Source: Myxococcales bacterium (GTDB taxonomy: Bacteria; Myxococcota; Myxococcia; Myxococcales; Anaeromyxobacteraceae). From it: a stretch of 26,338 bases of DNA. Position 1 is the first letter of the stretch. Each line of letters begins with the position of its first letter. The DNA is taken from contig JAJXSQ010000003.1 of assembly GCA_021784495.1 (NCBI GenBank), positions 1-26,338 on the forward strand, in the 5' to 3' direction. Below, one piece after another: positions 20,244-26,338 of the stretch. The notes beneath the pieces were generated by a model that saw nothing but the letters and a program-made list of their open reading frames with translations, searched no databases and was not told where the DNA came from. Made by a program: the position numbers and the translations under genes.

Positions 20244-20271
20244 GGTGCCCACCTCGCGCGGGGTGGGCACC
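20244..20271 (+). promoter_or_regulatory. Hairpin and -10-like element before the CBS-domain protein
   Basis: 20244-20253 and 20262-20271 are perfect complements (10 bp) with an 8-base loop. A TAGAAT hexamer at 20237-20242 lies directly before it, without a recognisable -35, so a transcript from there would begin with this hairpin. The following gene starts at 20313. Confidence 0.45.
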
Positions 20272-20312
20272 GCCGTCCCGGCGCGGCGGCGGGCGCGGGA
20301 ACGGAGCGGGCC

Positions 20313-21677
20313 GTGGACGGAGTCGACCGCTGGAAGTGGATCCTCGGGGCGGCCTTCCTCGCCGGCGCGGCGTTCTGCTCGGGCGCGGAGACGGCGCTCA
20401 CCTCCCTCGGGGAGCCGCGCGCGCGCCAGCTCCACGAGGAGGGAGGCCGCCGCGGCCGCTCCCTGGCGCTCTGGCTCGCCCACCCGGAGCGGGTGCTGGC
20501 GACGCTCCTCATCGCCAGCACCCTGGTCAACGTCGGCGCCGGCGCGCTCGCCGCCTCGATCGGCGCCGACCTCGCGGCCCGGTGGGGGCGGGGGGAGGGG
20601 CTGGTGGTCGCCGTCGTCACCGGCCTCGCCACCGTCGCCGTCCTGTTCCTCGGGGAGATCGTCCCGAAGACCGTGGCCAGGCGCCACCCGGCCCGGGTCG
20701 CGGTCGCGGCCATGCCCGCCGTGCGCGCGCTCGCGCTGCTCCTGCGGCCGATCGCGGCGGCCACCACCCGGATCGCCTCGGCCGTCGTCGGCCCCTTCGG
20801 CGGGGCGGCGCCGGCCACCCCCGCGGTGACGAGCGCGGAGATCGAGTACCTGATCGAGATGGGGACGCGCGAGGGGGTGCTCGACGAGGTGAAGGAGGAG
20901 CTGCTCAACAGCGTCCTCGAGTTCGCCGACCGGGTGGTGAAGGAGATCATGGTCCCGCGGACCCGGATGGTGGCCATCGACGAGGCGGCCTCCCCGGAGG
21001 CGCTCGTCCGCGTGGTCGCCGAGAACCCCTTCAGCCGGATGCCCGTGTACCGGGGGACGGTGGACGAGATCGTCGGGGTGCTCCTCGTCCGGGAGATCGT
21101 GCAGGAGCTCCGCGACGGACCCATCCGCGGCGTGACCCTGGCCCGGCACCTCAAGCCGGCCTTCTTCGTCCCGGAGCAGATGAAGATCTCGCGCCTCCTG
21201 AAGGAGATGCAGCGGCGCCACGTCCACCTGGCCATCGTCGTCGACGAGTTCGGCGGGACGAGCGGGCTGGTCACCCTCGAGGACGTCCTCGAGGAGATCG
21301 TCGGCGAGATCCAGGACGAGGGCGACGCCGAGGCGGCCCCGGTGCGGGTGCTGGGCGACGGGGTCTGGCTCGCCGACGCGGCCATCCCGCTCCACGACCT
21401 GGCGTCCTTCCTCGAGCGCCACCCGGGCGCCGGGGGCGGGGCGCCCGGGGCGGGGGAGCCGGGCGTCGTCTTCCCGGAGTCGAGCGACTACGGGACCCTC
21501 GGCGGCTTCGTCACCGCCACCGCCGGCCGCGTGCCCCCGGTGGGCGCGGTGATCGAGTGGCAGGGGCTCGCCTTCACGGTGCGGGCCGGCGACGAGCGGC
21601 GGCTGACCCGGATCGAGATCGCGCGCGGCGGGGCGACGGCGCCGGCGGAGCCCCGGCGCGCGGCGGAGGGGGCGTGA
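20313..21677 (+). CDS. CNNM/CorC-type membrane protein with CBS pair (HlyC/CorC family transporter)
   Basis: 454 residues. An N-terminal DUF21/CNNM domain with about four hydrophobic segments (roughly 7-29, 55-80, 92-115, 122-150) includes the FCSGAETAL and GEIVPKTVARR signatures. A CBS pair follows (about 213-335; MVPRTRM at 213, DEFGGTSGLVTLEDVLEEIVGEI from 311), then a C-terminal CorC_HlyC domain (about 345-445) containing DYGTLGGF. Proteins of this family are linked to magnesium or cobalt homeostasis and efflux, with CBS domains sensing nucleotide. The old name 'hemolysin' is not supported. GTG start with purine-rich sequence upstream; the stop overlaps the rlmN GTG by 4 bases. The transported ion is inference. 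Confidence 0.92.
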   Translation: MDGVDRWKWILGAAFLAGAAFCSGAETALTSLGEPRARQLHEEGGRRGRSLALWLAHPERVLATLLIASTLVNVGAGALAASIGADLAARWGRGEGLVVAVVTGLATVAVLFLGEIVPKTVARRHPARVAVAAMPAVRALALLLRPIAAATTRIASAVVGPFGGAAPATPAVTSAEIEYLIEMGTREGVLDEVKEELLNSVLEFADRVVKEIMVPRTRMVAIDEAASPEALVRVVAENPFSRMPVYRGTVDEIVGVLLVREIVQELRDGPIRGVTLARHLKPAFFVPEQMKISRLLKEMQRRHVHLAIVVDEFGGTSGLVTLEDVLEEIVGEIQDEGDAEAAPVRVLGDGVWLADAAIPLHDLASFLERHPGAGGGAPGAGEPGVVFPESSDYGTLGGFVTATAGRVPPVGAVIEWQGLAFTVRAGDERRLTRIEIARGGATAPAEPRRAAEGA

Positions 21678-22771
21678 CCGGCGTCGTCGGGGCGGCGCCG
21701 GGGGGCCCGGACCTGCGGTCGCTGCCGCGCGGCCGGCTGGAGGAGCGGGTGGCCCTGGCCGGCGGGAAGCCGTTCAACGCCCGCCAGCTCTTCCGCTGGC
21801 TCCACCGGCGCGGCGCGGCGTCGCTCGCCGAGATGACCGACCTGCCGCTGCGCCTCCGGGAGCGGCTCGCCGGGGAGAGCCGGCTCGACACCCTGGAGCG
21901 CGCCGGGGAGCAGCGCTCGGCCGACGGGACGATCAAGTGGACCTGGCGCACCGCCGACGGCCGCCTGGTGGAGTCGGTCTACCTCCCCGAGCCCGACCGG
22001 AAGACCCTCTGCGTCTCCTCGCAGGCCGGGTGCGGCATGGGCTGCACCTTCTGCCTCACCGGGACGATGGGGTTCGGGCGCAACCTCACCGCGGGGGAGC
22101 TGGTCGACCAGGTGCACCGCGCCAACCGGCGGCTCGTGGAGCTCGGCGAGGGGGCGGCCCCCCGCCCGCTCACCAACCTGGTCTTCATGGGGATGGGGGA
22201 GCCGCTCCAGAACCTCGACGGCCTGGTGACGGCGCTCGATCTCCTCCTCGACGCGGACGGCGCCGACTTCTCCCACCGGCGGGTCACCGTCTCCACCAGC
22301 GGCCTGGTCCCGGGGATCCGGCGGCTGGGGGCGGAGACGACCGTCAAGCTCGCGGTCTCGCTCAACGCCACGACCGACGCCCAGCGCGACGCCATCATGC
22401 CCGTCAACCGGCGGTGGCCGATCGCGGCGCTCCTGGAGGCGTGCCGGGAGTTCCCCCTCAAGCCGGGCCGGCGGATCACCTTCGAGTACGTCCTCCTCGG
22501 CGGGTTCAACGACGCCGACGAGGACGCCGAGCGGCTGGCCCGCCTCCTGCGGGGGCTCCCGGCCAAGGTCAACCTGATCGCCTACAACGAGAGCGCGGGG
22601 CTGCCCTTCCGCGCGCCGGCGCCGGAGCGGGTCGAGGCGCTCCAGCGCCTCCTCGTCGCGCGGCGGGTGAACGCGGTCGTCCGCCGGAACCGGGGCCGGG
22701 ACATCTCCGCGGCCTGCGGGCAGCTGGCGGCCGCGGGAGGATCGTTGACCTCGCCCGCCGGTCCGGGCTAG
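21674..22771 (+). CDS. rlmN: 23S rRNA (and tRNA) adenine-C2 methyltransferase RlmN
   Basis: 365 residues, radical-SAM enzyme methylating C2 of 23S rRNA A2503 and tRNA A37. The cluster CX3CX2C is C120, C124, C127 in GCGMGCTFC. The two mechanistic cysteines are C113 (in LCVSSQ) and C348 (in ISAACGQL), which marks RlmN-type dual methylation chemistry. FMGMGEPL (SAM-binding) and VKLAVSLNA are present. The N-terminal accessory domain contains FNARQLFRWLHRRG. The GTG overlaps the stop of the CBS-domain gene, and its own TAG stop forms part of a promoter-like element for the next gene. Confidence 0.96.
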   Translation: MTGVVGAAPGGPDLRSLPRGRLEERVALAGGKPFNARQLFRWLHRRGAASLAEMTDLPLRLRERLAGESRLDTLERAGEQRSADGTIKWTWRTADGRLVESVYLPEPDRKTLCVSSQAGCGMGCTFCLTGTMGFGRNLTAGELVDQVHRANRRLVELGEGAAPRPLTNLVFMGMGEPLQNLDGLVTALDLLLDADGADFSHRRVTVSTSGLVPGIRRLGAETTVKLAVSLNATTDAQRDAIMPVNRRWPIAALLEACREFPLKPGRRITFEYVLLGGFNDADEDAERLARLLRGLPAKVNLIAYNESAGLPFRAPAPERVEALQRLLVARRVNAVVRRNRGRDISAACGQLAAAGGSLTSPAGPG

Positions 22772-22774
22772 GGA
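22745..22774 (+). promoter_or_regulatory. Candidate promoter of the PfkB kinase, overlapping the rlmN 3' end
   Basis: TTGACC (22745-22750), an 18-base spacer and TAGGGA (22769-22774), whose TAG is the rlmN stop codon. The -35 is good and the -10 poor (2 of 6). The gap 22772-22812 also holds a 5-bp hairpin (22785-22799) and a strong GAGGGGGA ribosome site. Confidence 0.3.
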
Positions 22775-22812
22775 ACCCCGGCCCGGCGCGCGCTGCGCCT
22801 TGAGGGGGAACC

Positions 22813-23745
22813 ATGTCGCTGCTCGTCGTCGGCTCGGTCGCGCTCGACTCGCTGGAGACCCCGTTCGGCCACCGGGAGGAGATCCTGGGAGGCTCGGCGA
22901 GCTACTTCTCCGCGGCGTCGAGCTACTTCGGTGCCCCGCGGGTGGTGGCGGTGGTGGGCGAGGACTTCCCCGAGGCGCACCTCCAGTTCCTCGGGAGCCG
23001 CGGCGCCGATCTCTCCGGGATCGCCCGGCGGCCGGGGCGGACCTTCCGCTGGAAGGGGCGGTACGAGTTCGATCTGAACACCGCCCACACCCTCGACACC
23101 CAGCTCAACGTCTTCGCCGACTTCCAGCCGCGCCTGCCGGAGTCGTTCGTCGACTCCGAGTACGTGTTCCTCGGGAACATCGATCCCGATCTCCAGCGGG
23201 CGGTCCTGGACCAGGTCCGCGGGCCTCGCTTCGTGGCCTGCGACACCATGAACTTCTGGATCACCTCGAAGCGCGAGAGCCTGCTCCGGACGATCCGGCG
23301 CGTCGATCTGCTCTTCGTGAACGACGCCGAGGTGCGCCAGCTCTCCGGCGAGCACAACGTCGTGAAGGCGGCGCGGCAGGTCCTGGCCTGGGGGCCGCGG
23401 GCGGTGGTCGTGAAGCGGGGGGAGTACGGGGCGCTCCTCTTCGCCGGCGCCGAGGTCTTCGCCGCGGCGGCCTTCCCGGTGCCGGACGTCTACGACCCGA
23501 CCGGCGCCGGCGACAGCTTCGCGGGGGGCTTCATGGGGTACCTGGCGCGGAGCGGGCGCGAGTCGCCCGAGGTGCTGCGCCGCGCCGTCGTCCTCGGGTC
23601 GGTGCTGGCGAGCTTCGCGGTGGAGCAGTTCGGCCTCGACCGCTTCCGGACGCTGGCGGCGGAGGAGATCCGCGGCCGGTACGCCGAGGCGCGCCGCCTG
23701 GCGCAGTTCGAGGACCTGGAGTCGGACCTCTTCGCCGTGGGTTGA
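22813..23745 (+). CDS. PfkB-family (ribokinase-like) sugar or nucleoside kinase
   Basis: 310 residues. The N-terminal LVVGSVALD strand and GGSASYFS (substrate lid/site), and the C-terminal PfkB signature DPTGAGDSFAGGF with catalytic base D234 and its anion hole, identify the superfamily. These enzymes phosphorylate a hydroxymethyl group of a sugar or nucleoside using ATP. The KRGEYGALLF segment fits the ATP side. I cannot name the substrate: adenosine-, ribose- or fructose-type enzymes share these motifs, and the neighbours (rlmN, a phosphoesterase) give no pathway. The ATG has GAGGGGGA upstream. The stop TGA lies inside the TTGACG of the next promoter. Confidence 0.88.
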   Translation: MSLLVVGSVALDSLETPFGHREEILGGSASYFSAASSYFGAPRVVAVVGEDFPEAHLQFLGSRGADLSGIARRPGRTFRWKGRYEFDLNTAHTLDTQLNVFADFQPRLPESFVDSEYVFLGNIDPDLQRAVLDQVRGPRFVACDTMNFWITSKRESLLRTIRRVDLLFVNDAEVRQLSGEHNVVKAARQVLAWGPRAVVVKRGEYGALLFAGAEVFAAAAFPVPDVYDPTGAGDSFAGGFMGYLARSGRESPEVLRRAVVLGSVLASFAVEQFGLDRFRTLAAEEIRGRYAEARRLAQFEDLESDLFAVG

Positions 23746-23771
23746 CGGCCCGTCGTACCGGCGGCTAGCAT
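23742..23771 (+). promoter_or_regulatory. Promoter of the metallophosphoesterase gene, overlapping the pfkB stop
   Basis: TTGACG (23742-23747, 5 of 6), an 18-base spacer and TAGCAT (23766-23771, 4 of 6). The TGA stop of the kinase gene is inside the -35. Transcription would start near 23778, about 10 bases before the ATG, and no Shine-Dalgarno is present. Confidence 0.55.
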
Positions 23772-23787
23772 CCGGATCCCCATCGGC

Positions 23788-24522
23788 ATGCGCCTGGCCA
23801 TCCTGAGCGACGTCCACGCCAACCTCGAGGCGCTCACCGAGGTGCTGGCGGCGATCGATCGCGAGCGGCCGCAGCGGATCGTCTGCCTGGGGGACGTCGT
23901 CGGGTACGGCGCCAGCGTCGACGAGTGCTGCGCCCTGGTCCGCGAGCGGGCCGAGCTCACCGTGCTCGGGAACCACGACGCCGCGGTCGCCGGCCGGATG
24001 GAGTACGGCTTCTACTACGACGCCGCGCGCCACGCGATCGACTGGACCGCGAGCCGCATCGCCGAGGAGCACCTCGCGTGGCTCCGCGGCCTCCCCTACG
24101 TCCACCGCGAGGGGCCGCTGGGCTTCAGCCACGGGTCGCCGCTCGCCCCCGAGACCTACGACTACGTCTTCGCCATCGAGCAGGCGCGCGAGCTGGCGCC
24201 GCGGGCCGGGGAGCTCGCCGAGATCAACTTTTTCGGCCACAGCCACCTCACCAAGGTGTTCGCCCTGGGGCCGGGCGGCGAGGTGGCGGAGGTCGTGGCG
24301 CCCCGCTTCGGGCTGCGCCAGGGGTACCGGTACCTGGTCTCGGTCGGCTCGGTGGGCCAGCCCCGGGACGGGGACAACCGGGCCTGCTTCGTCCTCTACG
24401 ACACCGAGCGCCGGGAGGTCGAGTTCCGGCGGGTCGCCTACGACATCGAGACGGCCGCCCAGAAGATCTTCGACGCCGACCTCGCGCTCAACTTCGGCAA
24501 GCGGCTCTTCCTCGGGGTCTGA
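23788..24522 (+). CDS. YfcE/MJ0936-like metallophosphoesterase
   Basis: 244 residues, calcineurin-like phosphoesterase fold with a dimetal site: SDVHAN (D8, H10), GDVVGYG (D36), GNHD (N62, H63), FSHGSP and GHSH. The order and spacing of these motifs are complete, so it should be active. It is cytosolic with no signal peptide. The DxH, GDxVGYG and GNHD set is typical of small single-domain bacterial phosphodiesterases/phosphatases of unknown physiological substrate. It is convergent with the beta-propeller gene, with only 7 bases between the stop codons. The start lacks a Shine-Dalgarno and has a -10-like element about 17 bases upstream, suggesting a very short leader. Confidence 0.9.
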   Translation: MRLAILSDVHANLEALTEVLAAIDRERPQRIVCLGDVVGYGASVDECCALVRERAELTVLGNHDAAVAGRMEYGFYYDAARHAIDWTASRIAEEHLAWLRGLPYVHREGPLGFSHGSPLAPETYDYVFAIEQARELAPRAGELAEINFFGHSHLTKVFALGPGGEVAEVVAPRFGLRQGYRYLVSVGSVGQPRDGDNRACFVLYDTERREVEFRRVAYDIETAAQKIFDADLALNFGKRLFLGV

Positions 24523-24529
24523 TCCCCGC

Positions 24530-26338
24530 TCACAGGAGCGCGAGGTGGCCGGGCGAGACGACGCCCGTCACCGTCCCGTCCGGTTCGACGGCCACGATCG
24601 AGAGGTCGGCGTCCGCCGCCAGGGCGCTCGGCGTGAGCCCGGGGAGCCGACCGAGCGGCCGCCCGGTGCCGGCGTCGAGGACGGTGATCCCGTCGCGCGC
24701 CGCCACCACGACCCCCCGCGACGGCCAGGGCGGTGCGCTCCCGTGCTCCGGCGACGGACCGGCCGACCAGAGGAGCGCCCCGGCGGGATCGATCGCGGCG
24801 ATCGCCCCGGCCGCGTCGGCGACGACGAGGCGGAGCCCCCCCGCGGAGAGGGCCGGCGGGCCGGTGAGCGGGAGCTCGATCTCCCAGCGGAGGCCGCGGG
24901 CGGCCCCGGCGCGGAGCAGGACCGACGCGCCGCCGCTCGTCCCGGCCACGACCAGCTCGCCGGCGAGCCCGGCGAGGCCGCCGGTCGGCTGCAGATCGAC
25001 CGGGACCTCGCGGCGCGGGGCGCCGGTCGAGGGGTCGGCGAAGAGGAGCCGGGCGGTCGGCCCGGTCCGGTGGAGCGTCGCGATCGCGCCGCCGGCGAGG
25101 GTGGGGGGGCCGAGCGCCGGCCCGGGCCCCCGGCGGCGCCACCCGATCGCGCCGGCGCGATCGAGGCCGAGCACCAGCCCGGTGTCGGTCGCCCCGGCGA
25201 CGAACCGCCCGACGGCGGCGAGGGCCAGGCCCGCGGCGCCGCGGAGCTCGAGGCGCCAGGAGATCTCCCCCGTTCTCGCGGCGACCGCGGTCACCGCCCC
25301 CGGCTCGCCGAGGAGGAGCCGGCCGCGCCCCCCGGAGAGCGCGCCGGTGGGGTGGGCGCCGGGCCAGGGGCGCTCCCAGAGGATCGCCCCGGTCGCCGGG
25401 TGGTGGGCGGCGAGGAGCCCGGTCCGCCGCGCGACCAGGACGCCGGCCGCCGCCCGGCACCAGTCGACGCCGGGGGCGCTCCAGACGACCGCCCCGCCCC
25501 GCGGCGAGAGGGAGACGAGCCGCTCGGCGCCGGCGGCGAAGAAGCGCGAGCCGGCGGCGATCAGCCCGCGGCCTGCCGGCGCGCCGACGTGCGCCTCGAT
25601 CGTCCGCCGGAGCGCGATCCTGCGGAGCGCGCCGGGGGAGACGGGCCGCTGGTCGATCCCGCCCGGGCGGCGGCTCCGGCCCGCCGCCGGCAGGCCCGCG
25701 CCGGGCGAGCCGCCGTCCCGGAGGTGCGCGAGCCGGTCGCTGGCCGCGCCGAGGCCGGCGATCAGGTCGTCGATCGGGGCGCAGCGCTCGTCGGGCGGGA
25801 TCTCGGCCGCGAGGGCGCGGCGGAGGTCGAGCGCCGCGGAGAGGGTCGCGTCCAGGAGGGCGGCCAGCGGCTGCGCGCCGTCCCTGGCGGGCGTGGCCTC
25901 GCCCGGCGCACCGAGATCGACGTGGAGGACGACGTCGGGCCCGCGCGCCCCCCTCGCCAGCGTGACCCGCGCCCGCGCCTGGCCGTGCTCGAGGGCCCGG
26001 ACGCCCTCGTCGAGCCCGGCGGCGAGATCGCGGAGCGAGAGGAAGGGGATGCCGTCGATGGCCGCCAGCGTCGCGCCGGCGCCGTCGAGCAGCGTGAAGC
26101 GCCCGGCGGCGAGCCACCGGGAGAGCGAGGCGGCGCCAGGGGAGGGGTGGAAGCCGCCCCGGGGCGGCGCGAGCGCGATGGCGATGCGCGGACCACCGGC
26201 GGAGAGGCCCCGGTCGCCAGGCGGCGCGGCGGGCGGCCCGTCGCCCGCTGGACGGCTCCCCCCGGGGAGCTGCGGAGGATCGTCGCGCGCGCCCCTACCG
26301 CGCCCGGCCCGGGCGACCGCGGCGGCGAGCCGGCGGAC
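24530..26338 (-). CDS. PQQ-like beta-propeller protein with unassigned N-terminal region (5' partial)
   Basis: The frame is open from the right edge to a TGA at 24530-24532: 602 residues with no stop and no good start codon in the first part, so the true start lies beyond the window. An internal GTG at 25294 is mid-domain and is not the start. Residues about 1-50 are a Pro/Gly/Arg-rich linker. About 50-200 form a domain with alternating strands and helices (AAIDGIPFLSLRDLAAGLDE, then VVLHVDL, then Leu/Ala-rich helices). From about 255 to the end there are roughly eight repeats of about 40 residues, each ending in the pattern D/P-x-x-G-x-I/L-x-W typical of PQQ-like or quinoprotein propeller blades (for example PATGAILWERPW). 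The propeller tryptophan-docking pattern is clear, but no evidence for quinone binding is seen; such domains often act as scaffolds. Function is unknown. Confidence 0.8.
   Translation of the reverse strand, partial: VRRLAAAVARAGRGRGARDDPPQLPGGSRPAGDGPPAAPPGDRGLSAGGPRIAIALAPPRGGFHPSPGAASLSRWLAAGRFTLLDGAGATLAAIDGIPFLSLRDLAAGLDEGVRALEHGQARARVTLARGARGPDVVLHVDLGAPGEATPARDGAQPLAALLDATLSAALDLRRALAAEIPPDERCAPIDDLIAGLGAASDRLAHLRDGGSPGAGLPAAGRSRRPGGIDQRPVSPGALRRIALRRTIEAHVGAPAGRGLIAAGSRFFAAGAERLVSLSPRGGAVVWSAPGVDWCRAAAGVLVARRTGLLAAHHPATGAILWERPWPGAHPTGALSGGRGRLLLGEPGAVTAVAARTGEISWRLELRGAAGLALAAVGRFVAGATDTGLVLGLDRAGAIGWRRRGPGPALGPPTLAGGAIATLHRTGPTARLLFADPSTGAPRREVPVDLQPTGGLAGLAGELVVAGTSGGASVLLRAGAARGLRWEIELPLTGPPALSAGGLRLVVADAAGAIAAIDPAGALLWSAGPSPEHGSAPPWPSRGVVVAARDGITVLDAGTGRPLGRLPGLTPSALAADADLSIVAVEPDGTVTGVVSPGHLALL

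Noticed and set aside
24530..25294. A separate 254-residue protein starting at GTG 25294
   Set aside because: The same frame continues without a stop to the window edge, and the upstream residues continue the propeller repeat pattern.

Overview
The window is a stretch of core chromosome from a very GC-rich bacterium. Codons end almost always in G or C, GTG starts are common and intergenic gaps are short. The gene set points to a myxobacterium or close relative (Myxococcota, possibly Anaeromyxobacter-like): imuB-dnaE2, an adenosylcobalamin-dependent ribonucleotide reductase, an icd-mdh-sucC-sucD-ndk cluster, and an rlmN/PfkB-kinase/metallophosphoesterase block. The taxonomic call is inference from gene content and composition; no marker in the window proves it.

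Layout. (1) 1-4186, plus strand: the 3' part of imuB overlapping dnaE2 (imuC), the inducible translesion mutasome. (2) 4250-7015, minus strand: nrdJ, class II ribonucleotide reductase, convergent with dnaE2. (3) 7016-7361: a 346-base divergent control region with a sigma-70-type promoter for nrdJ, a tandem pair of NrdR-box-like sites and two hairpins in the nrdJ leader. (4) 7362-9167: lepA (EF4). (5) 9248-15055: a probable pyrimidine operon in the order membrane protein, pyrR, pyrB, pyrC, carA, unknown protein, ChbG/YdjC-like deacetylase, with several 4-base stop/start overlaps. (6) 15186-20183: TCA-cycle genes icd, mdh, sucC, sucD and then ndk, with strong hairpins at several junctions. (7) 20313-22771: a CNNM/CorC-type CBS-domain membrane protein overlapping rlmN. 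(8) 22813-24522: a PfkB-family kinase and a metallophosphoesterase, each with a promoter-like element overlapping the stop codon of the gene before it. (9) 24530-26338, minus strand: the C-terminal 602 residues of a beta-propeller protein with an unassigned N-terminal region, open to the window edge.

How the parts fit. The first half concerns DNA precursors and DNA damage: an error-prone polymerase, a B12-dependent reductase with apparent NrdR control, and pyrimidine synthesis from carbamoyl phosphate (CarA only; CarB is not here) through dihydroorotate. The middle supplies oxidative TCA steps from isocitrate and malate plus succinyl-CoA synthetase, whose NTP product is linked to Ndk.

I saw no mobile element, CRISPR array, tRNA, rRNA or toxin/defence module, and nothing that amounts to a clearly new system. 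The most interesting signals are regulatory (NrdR boxes, structured leaders, junction hairpins, stop-codon promoters), together with four genes of unknown or partly unknown role (9248-9721, 13671-14351, 22813-23745, 24530-26338).
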